Assembly (NCBI GenBank): GCA_019671135.1
Contig: JAHRHY010000013.1
Coordinates: forward strand, 62,001-126,000
Direction of reading: 5' to 3'
Source: Linnemannia hyalina
Taxonomy: Eukaryota; Mortierellomycota; Mortierellomycetes; Mortierellales; Mortierellaceae
Length of the DNA stretch: 64,000 nt
In this document: positions 48,151 through 60,346 of the stretch, piece by piece
Numbering within the stretch: position 1 is the stretch's first letter
Layout of the letters: every line of letters begins with the position of its first letter
Position numbers and translations under genes: made by a program
Notes under the pieces: generated by a model
What the model was told of the DNA's origin: nothing
What the model saw: the letters and a program-made list of their open reading frames with translations, nothing else
The model's database searches: none

Positions 48151-50053
48151 ATGACTTCCACAGACAGAACAACGTAAAAAAAAGCACCCTTGCTCATCAC
48201 TTCGGACACTTGGCTGCAGCAGCAAGCCTTACTTTAGCACAGGAAAAAGTAACCAAACGCACTCCCCCCCCCCTCCCTTCAAACCAATAGTATCGTCTCG
48301 GCGCCAGGAAAGGTGCTGTTGGCCGGAGGATATCTTGTGCTGGACCCCGCATTCTCCGGTCTTGTCGTCGCTACTGACGCTCGCTTCTATACCCTGATCC
48401 GCCCCGGTCATCACTCTACCACCACAGAACCCTACAAGGTCGTCGTTCGATCCCCTCAATTCAATAACGCCACATGGACCTACTGGATCACCCTTCAAGG
48501 CACCACTATCGACTTTTCGCCCAGGTATAACCCTCTGTCTGTGCCGTCATTTTCATTATCGCGTGTTTTGTTTTCTACTTGTAATAGAATGCTTAATGAT
48601 AATGGCCCTTTTCGATTTGTGACACGATAAATAGCAAGGAGGATGAATCAAGGAACACGTTTGTTGAATTGGCCTTGAACTACTCATTCGCGATGCTGGC
48701 TCACTTGGTCCCTGCAGAGACCTTGACCAAGACCCTGGAATCCGGACTCGAGATTGTAATTGCAGGAAACAACGACTTCTACTCTCAACGCAAAGAGGTA
48801 ACCAACACAACTTGGAGGAGTGGCGTGTTCTCATTGTGCGAGCACAAAAATTATGGACTGACAATTTCCCGAAAGATTAAAAAGCCCAGACAGGAATGTT
48901 GCATGATCTGACCTTAAACTCTTTCTTTTCTTATCTTTTTTTCAAACCGATGATATAGCTCGAGACAAGAGGACTGGACCTCAACACAGAATCATTGACG
49001 CAGATCCCATTGTTCGCCTCGACTCATACAACACTCAGCAAAGTACACAAGACAGGACTTGGATCTTCTGCTGCTCTGATCACCTCATTGGTCGCCGCCA
49101 TCTTTATCCACTTTGACGCCTCAAAACTCCAACAGGACCATACCACCAACACCCAGTTCCTCCACAACGTCGCTCAGTTTGTCCACTGTCTCGCTCAAGG
49201 AAAGGTCGGAAGTGGGTTTGATGTCTCGTCCGCTGTCTGGGGAAGCCATACTTACCGGAGGTTCAGCCCCGAGGTCCTTCAGTCTGTCATGCATCAGGAC
49301 GCCATTCAGGACATCCCAGCCTTGTTGAAGATTGTTACACCCAAGGAAACTGCCTGGGACAATGTCGTTGTGCCATTCAAGTTGGCACCCAGACTACACC
49401 TCATGCTGGCAGATATCGATGCAGGAAGCCACACCCCAACCTTGGTCTCGAATGTCCTGAAATGGCGCAAGACCAAGCCTGAAGAGGCCAACGGTCTCTG
49501 GTCCCGTCTTGGAGGATCGAATGACAAGGTGGTTGAGCTGTTGAAGGAGCTGGATCAAGTTGCCAAGAGCCATACAGTGGCATATGATCGTTCGATCCAG
49601 AAGGCCAGCACTGTGACAGCATCTGCATGGGCAGGACTTGTGAACCAGACGATCACAAACGAGGATGCTACATTGGAGCTGCTTGTCAAGATCTACGCCG
49701 AGTTCTTGACAGTCCGTCGGTACCTCCGAGAGATGAGCGAACTCTCAGAGGTGCCAGTTGAACCCGAAGAGCAGACACGGTTGTTGGATGCATGCATGAC
49801 GGTCCCTGGTGTTTTGATGGCTGGTGTCCCTGGTGCTGGAGGGTTTGACGCCATCTTTTGCATTGTGTTATCGGACGAGTCCAGGAAGGGTGTTGAGGGC
49901 GTCTGGTCTGGTTTCCAGGAGATGAGTGTTGGACCCTTGCTGTGCCAGGAGTCAGTCGAAGGAGGACTTGTTGTTGAGTTGGGACATGGACATGGCGATA
50001 ATAAGCCACTCTCCGAACACACCCCTACCGTCCAGCGTCTCCTCCAGCTTTGA
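48151..50053 (+). CDS. ERG8: Phosphomevalonate kinase (GHMP kinase), 504 aa
   Basis: Phosphorylates mevalonate-5-phosphate to mevalonate-5-diphosphate in the isoprenoid/ergosterol pathway, using ATP. Exons: 48151-48173, 48291-48524, 48635-48797 and 48959-50053. The first exon codes only MTSTDRT. GHMP motif 1 follows ([17 protein letters not shown], about residues 9-26). NDFYSQ is at about 133. Motif 2 is [12 protein letters not shown] (residues 173 onward). The conserved [22 protein letters not shown] block follows, and motif 3 is [14 protein letters not shown] near residue 435. Length is close to fungal Erg8 (about 450-500). An acceptor in a C-run (CCAATAG) joins exon 2. Function is very secure. 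Confidence 0.95.
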
Positions 50054-51710
50054 TATCCCATCTACCATCCTTTTATCCTCACAGACTGTAATACAAGTAT
50101 TTGAAAGCAGCGCAGTGCATATTTTGCTTTCTTTCCTGTGTTCAGTTCGGTAAACAACCGGCCACGGAGAACCTTGTCGCCCAAAGCGACTAACAATGCA
50201 GAATGTTCCTCCTTATGCCGTCATTTTCACTGGTAGAAGTTGACACCCTCCATGCGCCACTTCTTTTTGCATTATTTCTCCGACTGAACAAACGGCATCA
50301 AAAATGAACAACGGTTCAATTACTTTCTTCCGGTTGCGCAGTGTGCTTGTGACAAACCGGTGTTCTTGTTGATGTTGTTGTCCCTGAGACCTCACCCTCG
50401 TGTCTCTCTATCGCCCTCTCCCACCTCATGCCATGATCAACCCTAACAGCGTTTGCAAGAGCTAGAACGAGTTGCAATGCGAATGTCGACGGAGAAGTCA
50501 ACCAGAGTAAGTCGGAACAGGTTGGGAGGTGATTATCAGGCTAGAATGAAATCCATATAAATCAGACCTTTCCATGGCATCTTTCACACCTTTTTTCCCC
50601 TTCCACCACTTTCCCACCCTACTGCCCCTTTTACCCATTGCTCCCCTTCCCTCTCTTTTTCCTCTTCGTCTTCTCGCATTGTGTATCCACATCCACACCC
50701 ATCTCATCCTTTTCCCTTCTGCTTCCATTGTGTTTCTTTCCGGGTTAGATTTGTCCAGGGTGTCTCGTGCAATTTTTTATCCGACAACAAGGTTGGTGAT
50801 ACCCTCTCTTTTGTCTCTCCTGTTTTCCTATTTTTCCCCACATACAAGGCCTTTATACCTGGCGAGGGCTGTTAGATGACGGCTTTTTTACAACGTGGTA
50901 TTTTTCACACTTGATGTTTGATCCAACGACAGGACCGATTTTATCGAGAGCTGACCCTTACCGAGAAAGAAAGGAGAGAGAAGGGGCAGAGAACGTGAGT
51001 GAGAGCGCAGTAAGGCATGGAAGAATAACAACAATACCCTGCGCCTTCCTGCGTTGCGCATACACAGACACCAGCAAGAGAGAGGGATTTATCACAAGAG
51101 ACGAAGAAAGAGGGTGTAGGTAGATATCAGAGCGTGAAGGAAGAGATTCGTTTGTCTCTTTAGCAGACAAAGGACAGGATGTAATGACATGGATGGCACT
51201 GGCGGATGGATAGGCGGATATGTTTGTTGCATTATTATCCGTACAGACAGGAGGACAAGAGCGGGAAGGAAAAAGAGTATTCCCGCGCAGTCATCTCTCC
51301 GCATGGATTTTAAGTTCAAGAGGGATTAACAGGTTCACTTGGGATTAATGCCGTTCGGACCACCTTTGTCATCCACGATGTTCGAGTGGGAGGGGAGTGT
51401 CGGTGCTTTCTGGCGCACGATGACATGGAATTACCGATCCGCAGAAGGAATATTGAGCTTTCATTGTCGTCATTGTTGAAAAAGAGAATGAAGGATGTTG
51501 TGGTATTTAAGGACTGCAGGGAGTCGTTCCTTTGTCTTCATTCTCTTCCCCCCCCTCACCCTTACTAGTTTCCCTTTACCCAATTTCCTAATTCACAGCT
51601 CAATACCCACACTCTGCCTCTTTTCTCATAAACCCTCATCTCATTTGGTTTTCGCGTTCCTTTTCTCGCATAACAACAACCTTACTACTACTAGTCCAGA
51701 GTGACCGCGG
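50054..51710. other. Intergenic region between ERG8 and the ceramide synthase gene
   Basis: 1.66 kb. Pyrimidine-rich stretches at about 50575-50720 and 51530-51690, the latter just before the ceramide synthase ATG. Purine-rich around 50960-51120. No gene recognised. Confidence 0.45.
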
Positions 51711-53810
51711 ATGAAGGACCCTATAAAAAACGCTCTTTCCCCAAAGGCAGACTTCGACTCTCCAGTCTTCTCCGCTTCGATCTCTCCTTCTCCCGCCTCC
51801 GCATTCTCGACCGCAACTGCCGCAACAACTTCAACGGCAACAACACCCTCATCCAACATGACCGACAACACTACCGACAGTACAGGTCTCCGTTCACGGA
51901 TGCCCCTCCAACAACGCAACTCGTCCTACCGACGCAAAGCCAGTATCGACCCCACGACCAGTCAGCCCCATCACTACGACCATCGTCGCCACCAACTCCA
52001 AGACCCTACCTTCGGTCGATCACCCTCTCCACCTGAGGGAGCGCCCAAGTTTGACGACGAAGAATTAGACGACGATGCGAGTCAGCCTCTCTACCGGTAC
52101 AACGAGGATGGGTTTTTGATCCCAGTCCAGAAGCAGAACGAGCAAACTTGGTCGTCATTCTTGATCCAGCACCAATTAGTCCTTTCGTGCTCGGTCATCC
52201 TCGCCGTCTTTGCATCCCACGTCCTCATTGTCTCGAAAGAGATCCGTGATGGTCATAATGTTGATCTGGTGAGCAGCTTGACAGCATTGATCCCTCCTCC
52301 CATCTGGAAGTCCCTCCCCGAAACCTGGACCCGTGCAGGAGCAGGAAGCCCCGCGATGATAAAAAAATGGAACCCCAAACTTGGCGCGTACAACCCGAAC
52401 GACGCTTGGTCGTCACAGGCGATGGCTCTGCAGTACCAAACGGTGCTGTTTGACGAGGTGACAGGGCAGAAGCAGGTCGTGTACGGCAAGGGGTGGAACG
52501 ATCTGTACATGGTCATGGTCTGGGTCATGATCTGGACTGCTATTCGTGAGTCGGTGATGACTTTTTTGTTGATCCCACTCGGTCGCCGTTTGGGGGTTGG
52601 TGAGCAAAAGAAGAAGCTGCAGCAAGGACAACAGTCGACCTCGGTATCGTCATCGACCAATCCATCGGTGCATACACAGGAGAAGAATGTAACAGGATCA
52701 ACGCACGACGAAATGAAGGCGTTGAAGATGAAGCTCAGGAAGGAGGAGCATGCGCGCGAGGGCAAGCTGTTGCGCTTCGCTGAGCAAGGTACGATGGCAA
52801 CCGTGCGAGCACGTGGGTTTGCTTGATCTGATTGTGGTAATGGACACAAAGAATTAACTAGTTCTTCTTTTTTTGCGCTTCTCCCTCGCTCTCTCGTAAT
52901 GTAGGATGGCTCGTTATCTATGACGGATGCATGTGGACTTTTGGCATGGTAAGCAACCTTCTCATATCCCACACATCACCCTCCGCATATGTTGCTCTGC
53001 ATGATTTTCAATTGCCCTTTGCCTTCCTTTTTCTGTTGGATGTAAATAGCGTTATATGACACTGACATTGTACATTACTTGATATCATAGTGCTTGTTGT
53101 ACAACTCCACATACTGGTCAGACTCGACATTCTTCTGGCGCGACTACCCGAAGACTCAACTAGACGCAACCATGAAATGGTACTACCTCGTCCAATTCGC
53201 CTTCTGGGTCCAACAATTCCTCCTCGCAGTATTGGGTATCGAAAAACGCCGCAAGGATTTCCTTGAGTTCATGATCCACCACGTCATCACCTGTCTCCTC
53301 ATCGGGTTCTCGTATTCGTTCAACTTGACATCTGTCGGACACGCCGTCCTATGTTCCATGGATTTCTCGGATATTGTCCTTGCCGCTTGCAAGATGCTCA
53401 AGTACTGTCAGAAGGACCAGATCGCCGATGTTGGGTTTGTCTTTTTTGTCGTCACCTGGATTTATACACGCCACATTTGGTTCGGACAAATCATTTTGGC
53501 AACGTACAAGGCACCTCAATTTGCGGCGATGGTCTGGGATCCGAGCAATGGGCTCTATTTCACGCCTGCGGTATTGAAGGGGTTCCAAGTGCTGTTGTGC
53601 GGACTGTATGCGGTCTTGGTATTCTGGCTGGCCATGATCTTCAAGATTGTGCTCAAGGTCTTAAAGGGTGAGAACAGCGAGGATGTCCGGAGTGAGGACG
53701 AGGAGGAGCCTGAGGAAGAAGTCGTTGAGGAGACGAAGAAAGTGGTCAAAGTCGAAGATGTGCCCAGGATGTCGATCCAGGTCTTGCGCGAGCGGACTGT
53801 TCGACAGTGA
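51711..53810 (+). CDS. LAG1: Ceramide synthase (Lag1/Lac1, TLC domain), 613 aa
   Basis: ER acyl-CoA-dependent sphingoid-base N-acyltransferase. Exons: 51711-52788, 52905-52948 and 53091-53810, in frame; exon 2 is only 44 nt. Residues 1-145 are a Ser/Thr/Pro-rich cytosolic region. TM1 is at about 158-178 (LVLSCSVILAVFASHVLIV). The Lag1 region includes YGKGWNDLYMV, WLVIYDGCMWTFGM and NSTYWSDSTFFWRDYP. The catalytic His-His lies at about 436-437 (FLEFMIHHVIT), followed by the DFSDIVLAACKMLKY block with its conserved Asp residues. The tail is acidic (EDEEEPEEEVVEETKK). Alternative in-frame starts exist, for example at MTDNTTDS, but the first ATG is preferred. Length is larger than the about 410-residue yeast enzymes because of the N-terminal extension and a charged loop. 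Confidence 0.93.
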
Positions 53811-54035
53811 GTGGCAGGCCCTTCCCCCCTCCCCTCTTCCTGTTTTTTCTTCGTTCTTTTTTTTTTTCTTTTCAAAGTGGGAGATGTCTTTCTTGCCGAC
53901 GGACCTTTCGCATTTTGCACATAGCACAACCAATTCATGTATCATAGCTCCTATCTACCGCTCTTAATATTAACCCAACTACTCTATTTCAATCGAAAAA
54001 GCGAGAAGCATATTGTTTACGACAGAACGAGTGGG

Positions 54036-54041
54036 AATAAA
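54036..54041 (+). terminator. Possible poly(A) signal AATAAA
   Basis: About 225 nt after the ceramide synthase stop and the first such hexamer downstream. Plausible but not certain. Confidence 0.35.
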
Positions 54042-54857
54042 TTTAAATCCCATATCTAAGGACCAATGTTACCATCATTGACCACAGGGGAAAGCACTCG
54101 GTGAAGCCGCTTTTCAAGACCAGCTTGAAGGAGCGTGCTCGCCAACTCGTTGTAAGGGCCATTAAAGGTGTTTATAAGACAAGATCAAGTTGATGATATA
54201 AATTAACATATCATGTCTATCACTATATACACACGATATTCAATTCTCGCAAAGCCCTCGACTCAAAATAAAGCATCCCTTCATTTGGCCAATATGATGT
54301 GTTATCGAGAAGAGGTTTACTTGACATCTACTGCAGCGAACGACAATGTTATGGCAGCCGCGACTCGCTAAAGCAGTGCAGAGTGTAGTGATTGCTGATT
54401 GCATTTGGGGATCATCTGTCACCTTAGCCATTTATTTCAGAATATATGTTGTACGTCACCTTGGGAATGGAGGGTCGTAGAAAAGGAAGTCAAGAGGAGA
54501 AAAGATAACGAGGATTGTGGATGGCCTGAGAGACGCGAAGCAAAGAGAGTCGCAAAAGGATAAAGAAGTAGAGCCGATGAAAGGCAGCGTAGATGTGGTG
54601 AAGAAATAGGGCGCGAGTGGTGCAACGGTGAGGAATGTAGAGAAGAGTGTGGGAATGGTGGTGAAAGAAGAAGTAAGGAGAATGAGCGTCTAAATTGCGT
54701 CACTGAAGCAATGTTCATCGAGGCTATGTGCAACAATCGCTGTCGCTCTTCACAACAGAAACGGAAGCAAATTACAAGGCTATCTACAAGTGATCTCTAC
54801 TAAAACACCTTTACTTGCTTCCAATGCCGTTTTTCAAGTAGACAACACCACCTACAT

Positions 54858-55250
54858 TCATCCCACGCACCTCCAAGGCAAGGAGGAGTAAGGCCTGTCT
54901 ATGCACTCCCGTGCTTGGCGAGGGTAGTCAACCCTCTCACCGACCTGGATACGGGCCTGGTTCTTGAATCCGTAAAATCCGTAGCGTGTCTCCTTGTGGG
55001 TGGGACCAAGGATCTCTCGCAACGAGGTAGACGACAAACTCCATTCATTAATATTCCGTGCGGCAATGGGGAACTTTTATCTCCCTCTCTCATCTCGCTC
55101 TAGGGACCGACGAGACGACGTCTTAACACCAGCCTTGAAGTTTCCAAGCTTTCCATGCATGTTGCCGACCGGGGGTGGTAGGCGCCTTGGCAATACTGGC
55201 ACCAACAATGGTCCTGCTCGAGAGCCCTGTCGGTATAATGGTTGGATGAA
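54858..55250 (-). pseudogene. Unassigned coding-like island, probable gene relic
   Basis: On the minus strand 54858-55073 is open and shows strongly coding-like codon choice (AAG, GAG, CAG, TAC, TTC, ATC, GTC). It reads FPIAARNINEWSLSSTSL, REILGPTHKETRYGFYGF and KNQARIQVGERVDYPRQA, with a continuing frame but no initiator. Just upstream (about 55075-55230), a different frame reads PPPVGNMHGKLGNFKAGVK. In-frame stops separate the two parts and no obvious intron joins them. I do not recognise the protein. Options are a frameshifted relic or exons of a real but unusual gene. Confidence 0.4.
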
Positions 55251-56380
55251 TGAAGTGCCCCGATGTGTGGATGGAGAGTGGCGTGGCTGTTCTTGCATTC
55301 TCATTTTGTAGTGTAGTTTCAACACACAAAAAACTATCTACATGTAGAGAACGATTTCGAATGATGTTTAAAAGCCATGTTTGACTCCAAGTTTCTAAGT
55401 GGATTTATAGTACATGATCCCAGGTACATAGCTGTACAGTTTTCATAGAGATCGGAGTATAAATGGTCGAGAAAATAAGAAGTAAAGTCTGTCGGCACCT
55501 CAAAATAAGCGGTTGAAAGAATATCTCTTGATGTGCATCTCTATTTTGCTTGCTGTAGCCTGCTCTCACTTATGTGTTTCTGCGCAACGACGCTGAATGT
55601 ACAGACAGATGAGAAAATAAGCATGGATAAGAAAGCCTCGAAGCAGAGAAGTTATATACGAGGAATGTTTCTATATTTTGCTATTCCTTGCAAGTCCTGC
55701 TCATACAAAGTCTCTGCCTTTCCAACAAGAGGCTGGTGGGCAAGATGAGAGCGCCCCTGCTCATGCGCTGCCGTAGATTCGCCTTGCTTACTGTTGCACC
55801 TTTTCCCTGTGGCAGTGGCTGCAGCAAGACCGGCAACTTGGGGGGGGGTGTAGGTGAAAACACTTAAGAACGAGAACAGAGCTATTCCCCGTTCAACCCA
55901 ATACGGAGGAGAGCCTTGTATCGCGGGCAAGAGACGGGGACACCACGAGCAAGTAGCTGGCTCCTGTCTGCAAGGGGCATTCTTTGCAACGACCTTGTCC
56001 TTATCGAGTGCAGCAAGTCTGAGGAGGCGGAGCAAAAATCCAGTAACTATTTGTTTTTCGAGTGTACTTCGCTGCAAGGCAAGAATGGCTCATTCAGAGA
56101 GATATATACTTGTAATTGTCATTCATAAGTGCCTGCAAAGATAAAAAAAAAACAAACGAAAGCAGAGAAAGAACGGTCAGTTTGTGGTCAAAACAACGGA
56201 AAGTACACTCGAACAGGAACCATCATACATAATGGCGCCTGTTGTTCCTTTATTACTGCCTCTTGAGACCAGTAGACTTGATAAGGGGACGACAGTGACA
56301 GATGGGGCAAAACGCGCACTTCTCCCTCCACTGGAGCATTCATTAGGCTCGCGTTTTTATTATTAATTTCATTAAGGGAG

Positions 56381-58051
56381 TTACATCTGGTGAGGACGGG
56401 GACGTGTGGACGCGTGTGCAGCCTCGCTATCGATCACCTTGGTCAACAACTTCTTGGCCTCAGTCTGACTGGGTACAGGTCCCATCATCTCTCTCCGAAC
56501 AACACCATACTTCCAGATCAAGTCCCTCGAATACCCTTTGCAGGCAAGCATCTCCTCCAGAATATTCCGTGCTGAGAGATACCCCTTCTCCTCCTCAAGC
56601 AACTCGACCATCTCTTGCAACGCGGCCTTGTCGTCCTTTTCCCGTTCGGCCTTTAGTTTGTCGGCTCTGATCTGCGCCAGCTGATGTGAGGTCGACATCG
56701 ACTCAACCATCTCCCAGTCATCATACAGCGTCTTCCGTTCCTGTTCCTGTTCCTGTGACTTTTTGAGGGCAACTGCCTCACGGTCAGTCTCCTCAAAGTG
56801 TTCCTGAGTAATCCATCGGAGGACGTGTTCATCACGAAGGTTGGCGTAGATGAACTTTGTAGGAAACAGCGATGCATCATATCCAAGATCCCTCAACTGG
56901 CCACGGACACTTGGGCTGACCTTTTGGCGACCAATCTCTTCCAGCAACATGTTGAATCGATGGGCGTACATCTTTCCGACTCGAAGTTCCGGCAGGGGGT
57001 TCACTTGGGTTTGCCAGGGCTCGCGATCGTCCTGATGGCCTCGTCCTTGGTTGCCGCTGGTTGTTGATTTGCCCTTGTTGGATCGTAGCCTCTTGGGCGC
57101 ACCAGACGAGATCCAGCGCCACGACGCACGGATATAGTCAATCTTGAATTCCAGTTGCGGCTGTGTTTGCTCTGCGTTGTCATCCTCGGCGGGTTCCTTC
57201 TTGGTGATGGTGTAGCGGATAATAAATTCGTCGTCACCGATAAAGTGGGTGCCTTCGGTGAGCACCAACTTGTACTGCTTCTTGGATGAGAGGACCTCAT
57301 TTTCGACGGAATGAAACAGTCTCCGGGCTTCCTGTTCTCTTTGCTCTGTAGTCAATGTTGTTGGCGCTGCGGCAAAGGTGGACATGACGTATTGCGCCAT
57401 ATGGTTGAACCCCTGACGCACAGTCGCAGCTGGAGTAGGTGTTGCAGCAGGTGTTGGTGTAGAGCCAAAGAAGGACGAAAGGACGGGTTGGTTGGTGGGC
57501 ATGGGCGGGATGGGACCACCGTTGGCGAGGTCCTGTTCCATGTACGTCTGGGAGGCACGGATAGATCCAGCCTGGGTGATGCTAGACCTCCTTGGACGCT
57601 GTTGAAGGGCTGTTGAGGAAGACTCGCTCGCCCTTTTCGTGCGACCGTTGAGCTGCATTTCCCAGTTGTTAAAATCGAGTCGTCCAAGGGTCGAGGTGTC
57701 AATATCAAGGTCGACTGTGGCGCTTTCACTCTGAGTGAACTCGAGGTAGTTGTGTTCCTTGTTGTAGCGGGCAAAGACGGCGGTAATGGGTTGGTGCTTG
57801 CGTTGGAGGGTGATGCTGATGAAGCATGCCAGGGGGTCTTGTTCCTGTTTGGAGCGGACTTCTTCGGTGGGGTTGGCGAAGGTGTTGCGGGCGGTGAGGG
57901 AGTCGTCGACGAGGTCACGGATACGCTTAGAGAGGGTGCGGATAGCGGCCAGTTCGTGGAGGGAGCAGAAACCACAGATATGCTGGAAGGCCTCTGCGGG
58001 AATGTCTTCGATGTCCAGTTTGCGAGGTGTCTTTGCTTTGATGATGTCCAT
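56381..58051 (-). CDS. F-box domain protein (556 aa)
   Basis: Single exon. The first in-frame ATG (MDIIKAKTPRK) is followed by a degenerate F-box at about residues 12-60 (LDIEDIPAEAFQHICGFCS, HELAAIRTLSKRIRDLVDDS). The rest lacks LRRs. It has a beta-rich middle region (ACFISITLQRKHQPITAVFA; FIIRYTITKKEP ... LEFKIDYIRASWRW), a Pro/Thr/Ala linker and a helical C-terminus (LAQIRADKLKAEREKDDKAAL). The open frame runs another 186 codons upstream with no ATG before 58609, but that part is Ser/Phe/Leu-rich translation of a pyrimidine tract and is taken as 5' UTR. Presumed SCF adaptor; target unknown. Confidence 0.78.
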   Translation of the reverse strand: MDIIKAKTPRKLDIEDIPAEAFQHICGFCSLHELAAIRTLSKRIRDLVDDSLTARNTFANPTEEVRSKQEQDPLACFISITLQRKHQPITAVFARYNKEHNYLEFTQSESATVDLDIDTSTLGRLDFNNWEMQLNGRTKRASESSSTALQQRPRRSSITQAGSIRASQTYMEQDLANGGPIPPMPTNQPVLSSFFGSTPTPAATPTPAATVRQGFNHMAQYVMSTFAAAPTTLTTEQREQEARRLFHSVENEVLSSKKQYKLVLTEGTHFIGDDEFIIRYTITKKEPAEDDNAEQTQPQLEFKIDYIRASWRWISSGAPKRLRSNKGKSTTSGNQGRGHQDDREPWQTQVNPLPELRVGKMYAHRFNMLLEEIGRQKVSPSVRGQLRDLGYDASLFPTKFIYANLRDEHVLRWITQEHFEETDREAVALKKSQEQEQERKTLYDDWEMVESMSTSHQLAQIRADKLKAEREKDDKAALQEMVELLEEEKGYLSARNILEEMLACKGYSRDLIWKYGVVRREMMGPVPSQTEAKKLLTKVIDSEAAHASTRPRPHQM

Positions 58052-60346
58052 GGTTGCAAGTTGATGTACGTTAAAAGGGACGGGTGAGATGGATACGCGT
58101 GTAAAAGAGGATGAAGTGTGAGGGTGGTGGAATGAAAAGAAGAGAAAGAAGAAGAGGATGGCTGGCGAAGTTGATGAGGAAAGAAGAAGAAAAAAAGACA
58201 GGGTCTGGGGGGTTGCTGTTAAAGGGAGAATAGAAAAGGATGAGGAGTGAGCACTTCGGCAAGTGGCAAGTGGCGAGTGTGTGCGTGTCTTCTTTGCCAA
58301 TGGACTTCGGCAAGGACACGGCAAGGGAAATAGGCTAGAATTGAAAAGGGGAACCCCTGTCCGCCGCAAAGAAACCTTAAAAAATGAATCTACGTGGCAG
58401 AGAACAAGAACAGACACGACACAGATAGGAGATGCTACGTTGGGGATAGATGGGGCGGGCAGGCAGCTGGATATGACGTCGTTCTCAGACTTGCTCCTTG
58501 GCTGCAGTTGTCCACGTAAAAGTAAGCAACGCGCGAATTGGTGGCGTGTCACAAGAAAAGTGCAGGGTCGATGATACGTTTGCTCTCTTTGGTAGCATTC
58601 GGTACACATATGCGCTGTCGTTGTTTGTTATACACCTTCCCGGTAACAAAGGGAAGGAGAAGGAAGGGATAAGGGACGACCTGATGCCCCACTCATCCAA
58701 GATTCCAGGACCATGCCGGAATAGCTCTCTCTGCAGTCAACATAGACATAATAATAAACCACACGGCGTCAGGGCAAGGAGTATCGTAATAGGTTGGTTT
58801 GGCAGGTTTACCTTTTGACTATTAGTCCTCGTAGTCGATTGACACGGACAACATTCGAGGAGGCGTTGAGACAGGAGACAATGAGATGGCTATGAGTGTC
58901 CCTTCTTAACTCCTACCTACCTACGTCCTTTTCTTGAAAGAGCAAAAGTGAGAAGAGAAATAAAAAACGGAGTCAACCCTTCTTTTCTCCCAATTATCCA
59001 TTCTAACCAATGGCTTGGTTGGGTACATGGTTCATGTCTGCCTTGAAGGCAAGTCGGACAACAAGTCCTATAAAAGAGGGATAGGAACAATGCCGTACCG
59101 GAAGAAGAAAAATGAAAAGTGCCTGTTTCGTATTTGTATTGTTGGTGTCCTTGGGTTGTTGATCCAATTCAGAAACATGGGGCCTGCATCCCCTCCATCC
59201 CTTGATCCTCCCTACCTCGTTAGTTGGCTAGTTGCTCTACGTGTCTTCAGTGTGCCCTGCACTTCTTTTGCTCCCAATGCTATTCTTACCATGTACCTCA
59301 ATACATTCTACATTAGGGGAAGAAAGGGCTCCCTTGTTCTCAAATAATTGTACAGACACATACCCCCACTGCATAAACAATTACACAATTGCAGTGCTCC
59401 ATCATCATTGGACATATCTCTCCGGGAAGAGGTCGCATGTATGATCGTCGCAGGCAATGTGTTTTTCGCTTCTGTCCAAGAGACAGGTACTGTACCAGAA
59501 TACCGACAGATCCGCGCTTGACATACTCCTTTGCAATTGCTGTTGTTGTAGTTGTTGTTGTCACTAGTAGTTGTAGTAGTATCACAAGCTGCAAGAGTGC
59601 CAATTGAATACAGCAGCGAGGAAGCAATTGACAGTAGGGCATTGCACTCACTCCACATTCTGATCCACCCCACCAGTTGCTGTCCTTGTACTGTACAATT
59701 ATTATTACCATTGACAACAAGAGTGAGTGAGTAGAGTGCCCCCTTGAAGTCAGTTGTCCTTCTCCCTTACACAAGACAGGCAGACCAATGGTCTGTTCAA
59801 TGGGTTCCTTTCCTTATATCATACATGACACACATCATGTATGTGCATGTATGCGTGTGCCATGCCTTCCTTCTTTCTTCTCTTCCTCCTGGACACACAC
59901 CCAACCCCTTCCACTTTCTCCCTTTTTGTCATTGCTCCTTTCTCTCTCTTCTCTTCCTGTTCTTTTGCTCTCCTTCTCTTCCTTCTTTCTTTCTTTACAC
60001 TTATTCCTTTACCCACTCCTAATACCCACTCCTAATACCCACTCCTTTCCAGAGGCTTTCTAGGCTTTCTTTATTCCTTCGTTGAATCCACTACTACTAC
60101 TACACTCTACTTGCCAATACCCTAGCCTCTTCCACTGCAACCACAAACCCACACTGCTACTACACATTCTTCCTTTCACCCTTTCTTCCGCCAACTAACG
60201 ACCAATTGGACCTACTACACGACACATTATCACCCTCTATCACTCTTCACCCCTTTCTCTTTCACTGCCCACCTCCTTCGCTCATTCATTCAACAGCCAA
60301 CAACAACAATCACGGCTTTTCATTCCACCAACCCTCTAGTTAAATC
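58052..60346. promoter_or_regulatory. 2.3-kb divergent intergenic region (F-box / P2X)
   Basis: Purine-rich at about 58130-58260 (promoter side of the minus gene). Pyrimidine-rich at about 59865-60300, ending 45 nt before the P2X ATG, with a short direct repeat of ACCCACTCCTAAT at about 60010-60040. CCAATGG occurs at about 59008 and 59786. No gene seen. Confidence 0.45.

Larger units (their letters stand above)
53811..56380. other. 2.57-kb intergenic region containing the coding-like island
   Basis: Lies between the convergent ceramide synthase and F-box genes. Besides the island there are purine-rich stretches (54460-54680), AT-rich patches and short unsupported frames. No tRNA or transposon seen. 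Confidence 0.45.
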
